From positions 1 through 64,000 of the forward strand of contig WTGG01000020.1 in NCBI GenBank assembly GCA_011523685.1: a stretch of 64,000 nucleotides of DNA, written 5' to 3'. A program made the translations under genes and the position numbers. Below are positions 28,891-38,553 of this stretch, in pieces. Position 1 is the first letter of the stretch, and each line of letters opens with the position of its first letter. The notes beneath the pieces are model-generated. The model saw only the letters and a list, made by a program, of their open reading frames with translations. It was not told where the DNA came from and ran no database searches. Origin of the DNA: Coxiellaceae bacterium (GTDB lineage Bacteria; Pseudomonadota; Gammaproteobacteria; Coxiellales; Coxiellaceae).

Positions 28891-30135
28891 TTACACGTCA
28901 CAGACTGCTTCAGTCTCAAGCACAGATGGTGAAAAAGTCGTTTTGACATAATCGGCAATAATATCGATGAATTGCTCGCCAATGTTATCGCCACGTAAGG
29001 TCATGGCTTTTTTACCATCAATGAACACAGGTGCTGAAGGCGCCTCTCCGGTACCAGGCAAACTGATGCCAATATTGGCATGCTTACTTTCACCCGGGCC
29101 ATTGACTACGCAACCCATCACAGCAATCGATAAGGTTTCCACACCAGGATAGGCTTGACGCCAGGTTGGCATGTGTTGTCGCACAAAATGCGTTACCTGC
29201 TCTGTGAGCTCACGAAAAAAACTACTTGTGGTACGACCACAACCAGGGCAAGACGTAATCACGGGACTAAAAGAACGCAACCCTAGAGACTGCACGATAT
29301 CTTGGCAAACACGGACTTCATTATCGCGTGCACCACCAGGCTCGGGGGTTAATGAGACACGCAAAGTATCGCCAATACCTTGCTGCAATAAGACACCAAT
29401 ACCGACACTAGATGCCACCACGGCGGATGTTCCCATTCCGGCCTCTGTTAGGCCGACATGTAAAGGATAAGACGAACGTGATGCCAAAGTTTGATACACC
29501 TCAATCAAATCATTCACTGACGACGTTTTGCATGAAAGAATAATACGATTTGCCGGAAGACCCCGTTTTTCAGCGGCTGAGGCACTGGTGAGTGCCGATA
29601 ACACCAACGCTTCACGCAACACCGCACGCGAGGATAATGGCTTAGCACGCTTGGCATTATCATCCATCAATTGTTGCGCTAAGGCTTTATCGAGACTTCC
29701 CCAATTGACACCAATACGAACCGGCTTTTGATAGGCAATGGCCATATCAATCATGGCATTGAACTGCTCATCTTTTTTAGTACCAAAACCAACATTACCC
29801 GGATTAATTCGGTATTTAGCAAGAGCCTTGGCGCACTCTGGGTAATCTTGCAATAAACGATGACCGTTGTAATGAAAGTCACCCACTAAAGGTACCGCAC
29901 AACCCAAGGCATCTAGCTGCTGACGAATATCACCAACAGCAGCAGCGGCAGCTTCTGTATCGACAGTGATACGCACTAATTCAGAGCCTGCATCGGCCAG
30001 TAGTTTTACTTGTTTAACAGTTGCCACGACATCATTTGTAGGGGTATCTGTCATTGATTGGATCACAATAGGTGCTCCACCACCAACGATCACACCATTG
30101 ATATTCACTGCTAGAGAGGTTTTTCGTTCAGTCAT
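28891..30135 (-). CDS. ispG: 4-hydroxy-3-methylbut-2-enyl diphosphate synthase
   Basis: Fe-S enzyme of the MEP isoprenoid pathway. The N-terminal TIM barrel has [14 protein letters not shown]; the 4Fe-4S Cys residues are in SCPGCGRT and [11 protein letters not shown]. The 414 residues fit the bacterial type without insertion. Confidence 0.97.
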   Translation of the reverse strand: MTERKTSLAVNINGVIVGGGAPIVIQSMTDTPTNDVVATVKQVKLLADAGSELVRITVDTEAAAAAVGDIRQQLDALGCAVPLVGDFHYNGHRLLQDYPECAKALAKYRINPGNVGFGTKKDEQFNAMIDMAIAYQKPVRIGVNWGSLDKALAQQLMDDNAKRAKPLSSRAVLREALVLSALTSASAAEKRGLPANRIILSCKTSSVNDLIEVYQTLASRSSYPLHVGLTEAGMGTSAVVASSVGIGVLLQQGIGDTLRVSLTPEPGGARDNEVRVCQDIVQSLGLRSFSPVITSCPGCGRTTSSFFRELTEQVTHFVRQHMPTWRQAYPGVETLSIAVMGCVVNGPGESKHANIGISLPGTGEAPSAPVFIDGKKAMTLRGDNIGEQFIDIIADYVKTTFSPSVLETEAVCDV

Positions 30136-30258
30136 GGGTTGTCTTCATTCACCAATTGATAATGGGCACTATGATAGCAGCCTGTGCACAGAACACAACC
30201 ACAGCATTCTTAATGAAATATAAAATATATCTATATTAATCAGTAAGATAGATATTAG

Positions 30259-30477
30259 TTAGACCTTAGCACCAGGATAAGGAGAAATATAAGGGCACTT
30301 GCTAGGCGCTCTACCACTCAACAAACTATCGACAGTTCTTTGTGCATTCATCCCAGATAGTGGCTTCGAGTGAAATAAGGTACCAGAACTTCCCCACACA
30401 GGCTTATCACTACGACTGTGATCTTTGGTTTTAGCTCGCTCTGCAATGAACTGTTGGTATCGCGTATCCCTCGACAT
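30259..30477 (-). CDS. Small hypothetical protein
   Basis: 72 residues, basic and hydrophilic, with many Ser, Lys and Arg; the last third (GRAPSKCPYISPYPGAKV) is Pro-rich. GGAG stands 8 bases before the ATG. Not recognised, but the good binding site and composition suggest a real gene. Confidence 0.5.
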   Translation of the reverse strand: MSRDTRYQQFIAERAKTKDHSRSDKPVWGSSGTLFHSKPLSGMNAQRTVDSLLSGRAPSKCPYISPYPGAKV

Positions 30478-30642
30478 TGGGTGATCTCCATTTTAACTGT
30501 CAATACATACCGCTATATTAACCTAACAACGCTAATAATAAAGATATACTCACTATTTTTATGCCTGATTGTCTCGCGGACCAGCAAGCAACATGCGAAA
30601 TGACTTCAATCACGACGACCATACACCCGTTGGCACACCGAA

Positions 30643-30671
30643 TTTGCATTATCCAAATCATCAGCTACTAT
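30643..30671 (+). promoter_or_regulatory. Promoter of the structured element, copy 1
   Basis: TTTGCA (30643-30648), 17-base spacer, TACTAT (30666-30671). The expected start point falls at the first bases of the closing stem of the element. The same arrangement is kept in copy 2 (31674-31702), although the spacer sequence differs. Confidence 0.55.
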
Positions 30672-30675
30672 TACC

Positions 30676-30837
30676 TTAAGTCGGTGGATCACCCACATGA
30701 TTTCCGATGGGTTTACTTAATGTATCTGAGCAGTGACTGCGGTCATCCAGGTACAGTTGTGATATTCCAGCATATGCTTGGAACATTGCAATATTCCAAG
30801 CATATGCTGAAATATCATGTAGCACCCACCGACTTAA
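30676..30837 (+). ncRNA. Candidate structured RNA, copy 1
   Basis: The ends pair as TTAAGTCGGTGG (30676-30687) with CCACCGACTTAA (30826-30837). Inside are hairpin I (ACCCA 30691-30695 / TGGGT 30708-30712), hairpin II (TGTATCTG 30721-30728 / CAGGTACA 30748-30755, capped by TGAC-TGCG-GTCA, a UNCG-type tetraloop) and a long hairpin III (30761-30816, about 24 bp with one mismatch). The first 137 bases from 30619 align without gaps to copy 2. A C-to-T change in hairpin II turns a C-G pair into U-G, so pairing survives. I know no Rfam family for it. Confidence 0.6.
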
Positions 30838-31123
30838 CTTTACCTGCTTAAAAAAATCACCCACATCAAACATCACATCAATGTATCATCAATAATGCGA
30901 GTAACTTTCACTGATTAATAAGGCGCAACTGAAAATACACGCTGTCATGATCAATGAGTAAAATCCTAAAAAGAAAGTTAAAGATATGATTACCCTTCAT
31001 CGTATCGAAGCGTCATATGCAATAGATCATTAAAAGTTCCAGCACAATGATATCAAGAAAACTCGTAAAGATAATCATCGCTATTTAATAAGCAAACCGT
31101 ATCAACGAAATCACATCACGTAT

Positions 31124-31402
31124 CTATGATGACTTTTTAGATAAACAATAGAGTAAAAGACATTTATGATCACAACCACAAACAGGATGAGCCTTGCATC
31201 GATCGAATGTTTCACTTTTATCTTCACTAGCGAACAATAAATGATTTTCATTAGCACGATTAGAATCCTTACAGAATTCGGCGAGCATTTGCACGGACTT
31301 TTTAACGTTTTTGCAATTACTATCAGCCATCGAAATTTGGCTTATCATTAAACCAACCATACTGATACAAGCCGTTGAACCCCACTGCGATACTTTTTTC
31401 AT
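31124..31402 (-). CDS. Small secreted Cys-rich protein
   Basis: 92 residues. Signal peptide with a hydrophobic core ISMVGLMIS and likely cleavage after ISMA. The mature part of about 66 residues holds eight Cys (including VCGCDHKC), suggesting a disulphide-bonded miniprotein. Not recognised. It lies between the two copies of the structured element, on the opposite strand. Confidence 0.6.
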   Translation of the reverse strand: MKKVSQWGSTACISMVGLMISQISMADSNCKNVKKSVQMLAEFCKDSNRANENHLLFASEDKSETFDRCKAHPVCGCDHKCLLLYCLSKKSS

Positions 31403-31673
31403 ATAGCTTAATACTAATTAATTAGTCTTCGCCTATTGGATCAGGCAGTTTTAAACAACTTTTATCTATTTAACTATGAAGCATCAATAACAGGAATAAT
31501 TAATTCATTCAGTTTCCATATTAAATCAAACAGCCGAAAGTGTAGTGACATGATTTGATACTAACTAAAAACACGATATATTTTACAAAAGTCATGCAAT
31601 AAAACTGTTTTACATAGCGCCTAATCTTTGCATAACACCCTAACAAAAACCATACACCCGTTGGCACACCGGA

Positions 31674-31702
31674 TTTGCATTATTAAAACAATTAGCTATT
31701 AT
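31674..31702 (+). promoter_or_regulatory. Promoter of the structured element, copy 2
   Basis: TTTGCA (31674-31679), 17-base spacer, TATTAT (31697-31702), directly before the closing stem at 31707. This copy has the better -10. Confidence 0.55.
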
Positions 31703-31706
31703 TGCT

Positions 31707-31834
31707 TTAAGTCGGTGGATCACCCACATGATTTCCAATGGGTTTACTGAATGTACCTGAGCAGTGACTGCGGTCATCCAGGTACAAAAGGAGCAGAATT
31801 CCCCTTCCCCCCCTTGTAGAGTCCACCGACTTAA
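31707..31834 (+). ncRNA. Candidate structured RNA, copy 2
   Basis: Same closing stem (TTAAGTCGGTGG 31707-31718 / CCACCGACTTAA 31823-31834), same hairpin I and hairpin II with the UNCG-type loop. The third arm (31787-31822) is unrelated to copy 1: instead of a long hairpin it holds GGAGCAG followed by a run of C and T (CCCCTTCCCCCCCTT). CTTTT follows the closing stem and could serve as a terminator. The conserved scaffold with an exchanged arm is the main oddity. Confidence 0.6.
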
Positions 31835-31882
31835 CTTTTATCAAAAAGTTTTTCCGCCTTTAACACGAAATAAAATATATTC

Positions 31883-33091
31883 TCAACACTTATCACCTAA
31901 CATTCGATCCCACGCAATCAACCTAATTAACATGAATGACATGATTGAAAAAAGCAAAATCAAGATAGGTACGATAAAATCACTACGCTCATAATGCGAC
32001 CAAATAAGAATCATGAGCAATGGAATAATACCCTTTAAAAAATAATACAGAATATTGTATTCCATATTATTGGAGAGTTGTTTAACCAACACTCCCAAAT
32101 AATTGGTTAAGCCCATATAAGCTAATGTGGTAAAAAAACTCCAAACGATCGATGCTAGATAAAAAACCCACCAATGCTGCATTGACTCAATATTTGCCAG
32201 TAAAAAAAATAGTGCCACTATTACATTAACCATAATAGAATACCTAACCACCTTTTGATTCAATTGATCTGACTGAGCACGATAAATAAGCCTCATCACG
32301 ACTGCTGCCAATGATGAAACCACAGCAAGAACTACAGGAAACAATCCCACATAGGTAATATCCATATGGTATTCTATGTGGAGAATATAGGCATAAATAA
32401 TACCAATAAATCCGGAAAGACAAGATACTAATAACACTAACCCTGAAAATAACATCAGCTGCTTATTGCTAAATAAAACAACTGCCTTCTTTAACTGGCC
32501 AAACGGATGAACTAAACCTGTAATAACAATCTCTCGAGAAAAAAGCATCATCCACAATAACATAATAAAAAATATCAACCCAGATAATACAAAACCTAAC
32601 TTCCATGAATACCAATGCAAGAGAATACCTAGCACAGCAACAAATCCGGGGCCAGAAAAATTATATATAAGCACACGGTAAAAAACTGTCTTACTCATTG
32701 AACTAGCAGGTAACTGGTAGGTTAAAACCTTGCTAAAAAAGAGCAAAACTGATAATCCAATAGCCTGTAACACGCGGGCCACAATAACCCATTCTATTTG
32801 CCCCTCAGATAAATAACCAATCAGTGACCCTAAACAAAAGATGGAACAATATAAGATCATTGACAAACGAAAACCTAATTTATAAACCAATATAGAGGGA
32901 AACACTTGCAAACACATAACGATACAATAATAAAGCAAGAAAATTGTTTTAACCGTGTAGTGGCTATATGAAAAAATTACAGCCATAGCTGGCAATAGCA
33001 AATTAAAATAGTTATACCCAATGCCGTAAGAAAAATATAACCCCATCAAGTCTCGTTCAACTTCAACAGGATCGTTGAATGCTTTCGTCAT
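31883..33091 (-). CDS. MFS transporter, divergent
   Basis: 402 residues with about twelve hydrophobic segments. The MFS pattern is recognisable in the first half (VYKLGFRLSMILY as the loop 2-3 motif, ARVLQAIGLSVLLFFSKV in helix 4), recalling Bcr/CflA-type drug exporters. More AT-rich than its neighbours. Substrate unknown. Confidence 0.75.
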   Translation of the reverse strand: MTKAFNDPVEVERDLMGLYFSYGIGYNYFNLLLPAMAVIFSYSHYTVKTIFLLYYCIVMCLQVFPSILVYKLGFRLSMILYCSIFCLGSLIGYLSEGQIEWVIVARVLQAIGLSVLLFFSKVLTYQLPASSMSKTVFYRVLIYNFSGPGFVAVLGILLHWYSWKLGFVLSGLIFFIMLLWMMLFSREIVITGLVHPFGQLKKAVVLFSNKQLMLFSGLVLLVSCLSGFIGIIYAYILHIEYHMDITYVGLFPVVLAVVSSLAAVVMRLIYRAQSDQLNQKVVRYSIMVNVIVALFFLLANIESMQHWWVFYLASIVWSFFTTLAYMGLTNYLGVLVKQLSNNMEYNILYYFLKGIIPLLMILIWSHYERSDFIVPILILLFSIMSFMLIRLIAWDRMLGDKC

Positions 33092-33170
33092 ATTATCATC
33101 CTGATAATGAAAGAAGAAAAATCACTTTAACATAATTATTGAACAATAAGATTATTCAGAGAAAATTTCA

Positions 33171-34163
33171 TTACTGCAATGATAGCGCCTGGCAACCTAA
33201 TAACCACTCCCAGAAAGCTGTATCACAATCAGCGGTGACAGGAACACACCAACCGTTTGTCATAGAGAAAGCAAGGCATTTAACGGCATCTTTTGCTGTC
33301 ATTAAAATGGGATAATTATCATCAAACTCAAGATCACTCTTAACATAATCATGATGATCAGGAAAAGGATGCCGAATAACCGTTAAACCTTTCTGCTCCA
33401 ACGCCTTAAAAAAACGTTCGGGGTGACCAATACCCGCCACAGCATGCACAGGTGTTTTAAAATCACTCCAAGATTGTGCGGTCTTTTGTGAACTCATATT
33501 GATTGGCTTTGCTAGTGACAATGTCATTGCATACTCGTTTGCTTGAGCCTGTCCCTGACACACTTCGGCATCTACCGTATTTAATCGTGAGAAGGGTTCA
33601 CGCAGAGGACCTGCCGGTAAGCATTGACCATTTCCATAACGACGCTCACCATCCACCACAGCGATCTCAAGGTCACGCATCAGTGGTGTATGTTGTAAAC
33701 CATCATCACTAATAATCACATTACAGTCAGCTTGCTTTAGTAAAGTACGTGCTGCCTGAACACGATCAGGCCCTACCACCATTGGGCATCCTGTTTGCTG
33801 GACTAGCATAACCGGCTCATCACCAACTAGTTCTGGGTTTGAATCGGCAGTGACCCATTGTGGCCACGTTTTTGATTGCCCTCCATAACCTCGACTGATC
33901 AAACCTGGACGATAACCCGCTTGTTGTAATTGATGTGCAATAGCCACGGTTAATGGTGATTTTCCTGTACCACCGACGGTAATATTACCCACAACAATCA
34001 CAGGCACATCAAGGCGATAAGACTTCAATATCGCAAAACGATACAGTTGCTTGCGAAGCCAGATAATGCACCGATATAACCAAGATAATGGAACGAGCAG
34101 CACGGTTAAACAACCACAGGGCTTTTCACCATACCAATGTTTTAATAGGCGACTCACAAACAT
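33171..34163 (-). CDS. lpxK: Tetraacyldisaccharide 4'-kinase
   Basis: Phosphorylates the lipid A precursor disaccharide at the inner membrane. An N-terminal membrane-associated helix is followed by the Walker A motif VGNITVGGTGKSPLTVA, then VISDDGLQH and GPLREP typical of LpxK. The 330 residues are standard. Its ATG overlaps the msbA stop (TAATG), giving tight coupling. Confidence 0.97.
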   Translation of the reverse strand: MFVSRLLKHWYGEKPCGCLTVLLVPLSWLYRCIIWLRKQLYRFAILKSYRLDVPVIVVGNITVGGTGKSPLTVAIAHQLQQAGYRPGLISRGYGGQSKTWPQWVTADSNPELVGDEPVMLVQQTGCPMVVGPDRVQAARTLLKQADCNVIISDDGLQHTPLMRDLEIAVVDGERRYGNGQCLPAGPLREPFSRLNTVDAEVCQGQAQANEYAMTLSLAKPINMSSQKTAQSWSDFKTPVHAVAGIGHPERFFKALEQKGLTVIRHPFPDHHDYVKSDLEFDDNYPILMTAKDAVKCLAFSMTNGWCVPVTADCDTAFWEWLLGCQALSLQ

Positions 34164-35920
34164 TAGGCAACCGTATCTAGGGCCGCTTGTTCACGAAATT
34201 GTACTTTACGTAATTCCACATAAGCCCCTTTTGCCGCAAGTAAATCGGCATGCGTACCTTGCTCGACAATACGACCCTGATCTAACACCACAATCCAATC
34301 AGCATTTTCAATCGTAGATAAGCGATGCGCAATCACAATAGAAGTTGAAAACTCCATTAAAGATGCTAACGCACGCTGAATATGTTGCTCTGAATGGCTA
34401 TCTAAAGCTGAAGTGGCTTCATCTAAAATAAGAATGGGTGCTTTCTTTAATAACGCTCGCGCAATAGCTATACGCTGTCGTTGCCCACCTGATAATAAAA
34501 TACCATCCTCACCAATCATTTCATCATACTGACGTGGAAAACGTTCGATGAACTCATCTGCACAGGCAGCTTTTGCAGCAGCACGCAATGCTTCGTCACT
34601 GACATCTTTCATGCCATAAGCAATATTATTTGCGATAGTGTCATTGAATAATGTAGTGTTTTGAGAAACCACGGAAAACTGTTGACGCAATGAACTTAAG
34701 CTATACTGATTAATGTTTTTATTATCTAATAAAATGTCGCCTTGACTAATCTCATAGAAACGCGGCAATAGATTCACGAGTGTTGTCTTTCCTCCACCAG
34801 AACGACCAACCAGTGCGACCATTTTTCCTTGAGGCACTTCTAAGGAAATATCTTTCAACACCCAATTGCTGTCTTGAGCATAACGAAAGGACACATTATT
34901 TAAAGTAAGGGAACCATTGACTGCACTGAATTCTTGTTTGCCTGTATCTTCCTCAAGCGGCTGCTCTAACATATTGTAAATACTATCGGCGCCCGCAATC
35001 CCTTTTTGAAAGGTTGCATTCACCGTTGTTAGACGTCGAAAAGGACGCAATAAACTCACCATGGCACCAATAATAGCTGCAAATCCACCCGCTGAGAAAT
35101 TAAACGACGGCATGGTGGCAAAAAATAACGTGCCTGAGATAGGAATAGACACCAGAATTTGCACAGATGCAGAACCAATACTATTGGTAATCACTACTTT
35201 TAAGGATTGTTGTAAGTTACGTTTTGTGGCCATAAAAAACTTTTGAATCTCATGAGCTTGACCACCAAAAATACGAACTACTTTATAATTTTCTATTCCT
35301 TCACTAGCTACTGAGGTCACATCACCAATGGAGTCTTGTACTTTACCACTTAAACGACGCAATCTTGAGGCACTCCAACGTACCACCCAAGCAATAAAAG
35401 GTGTAACGACCATAAAAAACAAGGACAACTGCCAACTGATACTAAACATCACAATAATAAGCCCGATTAATAACGAGCTTTCGCGTAATACGGTAATTAA
35501 CGAGTCGGAACACGCTTGTGCTACTTGATCGACGTTATAAATAATAACACCCAATAAATCGCCAGAACGAGAACGATCGTAGAAGCTAGCTGGTAGTTTC
35601 ATGTAATGAGAAAACAAACGACGACGAAAATCGGTCACGACACTTCGTGCCACCCGACTAATGCAATAATCCGATACAAAACCACCGACACCACGAAAGA
35701 TAAAAATGCCTAGAATGATCAGCGGTAACCAAGCGATAAAACTCTGATTACGATCAATAAACCCTTTATCAAGAATGGGTTTTAATAGCCAAGTCAGCCC
35801 TGCATCGACACTGGAGAGCACGACGGTGCCAATCGCACCAATAACAAATAAGTACCAATATTGCTTAGCATCTCCAATGATGCGTCTGTAGGTTTGAAAG
35901 CCTAGTCGTCGTTTATTCAT
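34163..35920 (-). CDS. msbA: Lipid A export ABC transporter MsbA
   Basis: Flips lipid A-core across the inner membrane. Fused permease (six helices, residues about 20-310) and ATPase: Walker A GRSGGGKTTLV near 378, signature LSGGQRQRIAIARALL, Walker B ILILDEATSALD, H-loop IAHRLST. The 585 residues fit. It lies nine bases after comEC; comEC-msbA-lpxK is a common gammaproteobacterial order. Confidence 0.96.
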   Translation of the reverse strand: MNKRRLGFQTYRRIIGDAKQYWYLFVIGAIGTVVLSSVDAGLTWLLKPILDKGFIDRNQSFIAWLPLIILGIFIFRGVGGFVSDYCISRVARSVVTDFRRRLFSHYMKLPASFYDRSRSGDLLGVIIYNVDQVAQACSDSLITVLRESSLLIGLIIVMFSISWQLSLFFMVVTPFIAWVVRWSASRLRRLSGKVQDSIGDVTSVASEGIENYKVVRIFGGQAHEIQKFFMATKRNLQQSLKVVITNSIGSASVQILVSIPISGTLFFATMPSFNFSAGGFAAIIGAMVSLLRPFRRLTTVNATFQKGIAGADSIYNMLEQPLEEDTGKQEFSAVNGSLTLNNVSFRYAQDSNWVLKDISLEVPQGKMVALVGRSGGGKTTLVNLLPRFYEISQGDILLDNKNINQYSLSSLRQQFSVVSQNTTLFNDTIANNIAYGMKDVSDEALRAAAKAACADEFIERFPRQYDEMIGEDGILLSGGQRQRIAIARALLKKAPILILDEATSALDSHSEQHIQRALASLMEFSTSIVIAHRLSTIENADWIVVLDQGRIVEQGTHADLLAAKGAYVELRKVQFREQAALDTVA

Positions 35921-35929
35921 GCCTATTTC

Positions 35930-38176
35930 CTAAGTACCGTGACTGAAAGCGCCCAATTCTACCTTACCCTTAGCCATTAAGCGAACAAATATTGCCCCAT
36001 TAAGGCTGGTGAAGTACCATATACTGCCTATTTTTTGATAACGTTTTAGCACTTCTAATGCAGGAAAATGGTAGCGATTCATATAACCTTCTGAAAAAAT
36101 TACCAATTTAGGAAAAACTGCCTCTACCCATTCCCAAGAGGATGATGTTCGACTGCCGTGATGAGGTGCTACGAGTATCGTAGCAGGTAATAAAGACCGA
36201 GATTGCTGTAACAGCTGCTGCTCAACCGGTTTCTCAATATCTCCGGTTAATAAAATGGACTTTTGACCATTATCAACACGCAAAACACAAGAACTGTTAT
36301 TACCTTGATATAGCATGCCCTTAATCGGCCACAACACCTGAAACTGCACACCATCCCAATGCCACACTTGACCAGCATGACAGGATGTTGGGTGCCAAGC
36401 TGAAAATTGCTGACGATCACTTGTCATCAATGAACGCACTAAACCGGTTTCTAATAATGCACGAGCACCACCCGCATGATCATTATCACCATGACTAATC
36501 ATCAAACGGTCGATCGATGGATAATTTAATCGGCGCCAATATGGCAACACCACTTGTCGACCTGCATCAAACCCGCCATAAGTACGAGGTCCTGCATCAT
36601 AAACCATCACGTGCGTGGCTGTTTGTAATACCACCGCCAAGCCCTGCCCCACATCTAGCACTGTCATCCAGACCGATCCGGGCTCAGGTCTTAACTGCAA
36701 TGGAAATAACAGGGGTAAAAAGCAACAACAAGCAAAACCACGGCCTGGTACACCGCGTGGCAAACATAACAAAACCGTTGCGACCATGACACAAGCCAAT
36801 GTTATTCCCGACAAGTTGTGATACCACAGCCATGCCGTGTGATGACTCATCCACGTTAAACCCAACCAGAATGGTTTGAGAGACCATGCACTGCAGTGTA
36901 AGAGGATTACCGCCCCCGGTAAGTGCAAGGCAACCATTAACACACCCAATAAACTAATGGGTAATACCACAAACGAGACCCATGGCACCGCCCAAGCATT
37001 CGCTAACCATCCCGTACCTGAAATGACACCAAAATACGCTGCATTAAAAGGCAATAAACCGATTAACAGGTATCCCTGAAAAGTGATCCACAATCTTAAT
37101 CGCCCTTTATTCGATGAGCGTCCCAACATGGCATAACCTATCCATGCGGTTGCTGACACACTCAACCAAAAACTTGCAGTATTTATTGCTAAAGGATTCA
37201 TCACTAACATAATTAATACAGCCGTTAACAACCGCTGACTCATAGGCCAAGGATTCATCATACATTGTCCCCACAACACGGCACATATCATCCAACAGGC
37301 TCGTTGTGCCGGTAATGCCCAACCCGATAAAATGGCATAACCCATAGCCGCACTAAGGCTAACACCCATGGCCACCCAAGGTGCTGGGTAACGTAACAGT
37401 AAGGCAGGACATCGACACCACAACCAATATGCTAATTGATAACACAACAGAGCTACCCAGGTGATATGCAGCCCTGAAACACTGACTAAATGACTGGTGC
37501 CTGTGCGCTGTAAAATCTGCCATTGAGAGCTAGATAAGTCATCACGCAACCCTAACGTTAAAGCGCTTAACGTCGATGACAATAGGGGATCAGTCACGAC
37601 CGTATGAATCACCTCACTACAGCGCTCGCGGATAGCATTGACTGACCAGGATGAACCCCGTCGTAATCGTTGTGATGGCAATTGATTTATCACGTATCCT
37701 CGAGCATGGATGTGATGGAAACGTTGATATGCTCGCCAATCAAACCCACCCGGGTTTGATAACCCATGCACAGGTTTTAAGCGAACCGCCCATTGCCATC
37801 GCTCACCGACATGAACAACGTGACTATCATAATCACTCAATTGCACTCGAGCAGACACTGCTTGACCTTGCCATGAGTCTGCCTGCACCAACCATCGCGT
37901 TGCATGCTGATTTCTCTCTGGAACACTGATCACCTGACCGGTTAATACACCCTCTGTGGGTTGATCAAGAACGATTGGATGTTGATCAGATTGCGCTTGC
38001 ATGAAAGCTCCGTAGCCATAAGCTACGCAGAACACCCCTAACCACACACCATGCACCCAACGACGGTATCGGCACAACACGACACCGGCCACTAGTACCC
38101 AACAAACCAGTAACCAGATAGGACACGACCACACACCCATCGCAATACCCAAAAGACCCCAAACCACCCCGTGCAA
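35930..38176 (-). CDS. comEC: DNA internalization protein ComEC/Rec2
   Basis: Inner-membrane channel for single-stranded DNA uptake. N-terminal DUF4131-like part, a central competence domain with many helices (GTSHLVSVSGLHITWVALL is the signature), and a C-terminal metallo-beta-lactamase-like domain (VLDVGQGLAVVLQT, SHGDNDHAGGA). The 748 residues are normal. The start is probably a TTG preceded by AAGGTG. Together with comF and the minor pilins it supports natural competence. Confidence 0.94.
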   Translation of the reverse strand: MHGVVWGLLGIAMGVWSCPIWLLVCWVLVAGVVLCRYRRWVHGVWLGVFCVAYGYGAFMQAQSDQHPIVLDQPTEGVLTGQVISVPERNQHATRWLVQADSWQGQAVSARVQLSDYDSHVVHVGERWQWAVRLKPVHGLSNPGGFDWRAYQRFHHIHARGYVINQLPSQRLRRGSSWSVNAIRERCSEVIHTVVTDPLLSSTLSALTLGLRDDLSSSQWQILQRTGTSHLVSVSGLHITWVALLCYQLAYWLWCRCPALLLRYPAPWVAMGVSLSAAMGYAILSGWALPAQRACWMICAVLWGQCMMNPWPMSQRLLTAVLIMLVMNPLAINTASFWLSVSATAWIGYAMLGRSSNKGRLRLWITFQGYLLIGLLPFNAAYFGVISGTGWLANAWAVPWVSFVVLPISLLGVLMVALHLPGAVILLHCSAWSLKPFWLGLTWMSHHTAWLWYHNLSGITLACVMVATVLLCLPRGVPGRGFACCCFLPLLFPLQLRPEPGSVWMTVLDVGQGLAVVLQTATHVMVYDAGPRTYGGFDAGRQVVLPYWRRLNYPSIDRLMISHGDNDHAGGARALLETGLVRSLMTSDRQQFSAWHPTSCHAGQVWHWDGVQFQVLWPIKGMLYQGNNSSCVLRVDNGQKSILLTGDIEKPVEQQLLQQSRSLLPATILVAPHHGSRTSSSWEWVEAVFPKLVIFSEGYMNRYHFPALEVLKRYQKIGSIWYFTSLNGAIFVRLMAKGKVELGAFSHGT

Positions 38177-38490
38177 GTTGTCACCTTATCACTGCTTAAA
38201 AACCCTCATTACAACAAGCTTGCTATGGCGATGCACTACGGGGTTGTGGTGCTCATAATTTCTCGTTATGCAGGGAAATTAAAGATTTCAAATTATGTCG
38301 ATCACCGGGACTCTTAATCACTACTTCGCAACACGGATATATCAAAAAAACCGATATTATTTGCCCTTTTACTCACAACAGCAGACATAAAAAAACAATC
38401 ATAAAAACAACATATTACCCAATAAATCTTCTGACAATCATTCAACTCACTAAAAAAAAAATGGTCAAATATTAGGCAAAATAGAAAATT
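38177..38490. other. Intergenic, AT-rich
   Basis: Between the divergent comEC and the first miniprotein gene. I see no gene. It must contain the comEC promoter on the minus strand. Confidence 0.4.
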
Positions 38491-38496
38491 CTCTCC

Positions 38497-38528
38497 TATA
38501 ATACACTGTGAGCAGGTTGATATACCTG
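38497..38528 (+). promoter_or_regulatory. Promoter -10 and leader palindrome, miniprotein A
   Basis: TATAAT (38497-38502) followed by the palindrome CAGGT-TGATAT-ACCTG (38513-38528) just after the expected start point. Both elements recur before genes B and C. The palindrome could be an operator or a 5' RNA hairpin. No good -35 is seen, which suggests an activator. Confidence 0.6.
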
Positions 38529-38553
38529 AAACACAACCAATGAGGTCTTAGTT

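Noticed and set aside
30676-31834. Retron ncRNA (inverted a1/a2 ends, small hairpins, one long variable hairpin)
   Set aside because: The layout is similar, but no reverse transcriptase gene or partner toxin lies in the window and no typical branching-G context is evident. Kept as a structured RNA of unknown class.
30676-31834. Integron attC sites
   Set aside because: ACTTAAC and GTTAAGT fit the core consensus only in reverse order (on either strand the 5' core is the wrong one), and there is no integrase or cassette array.
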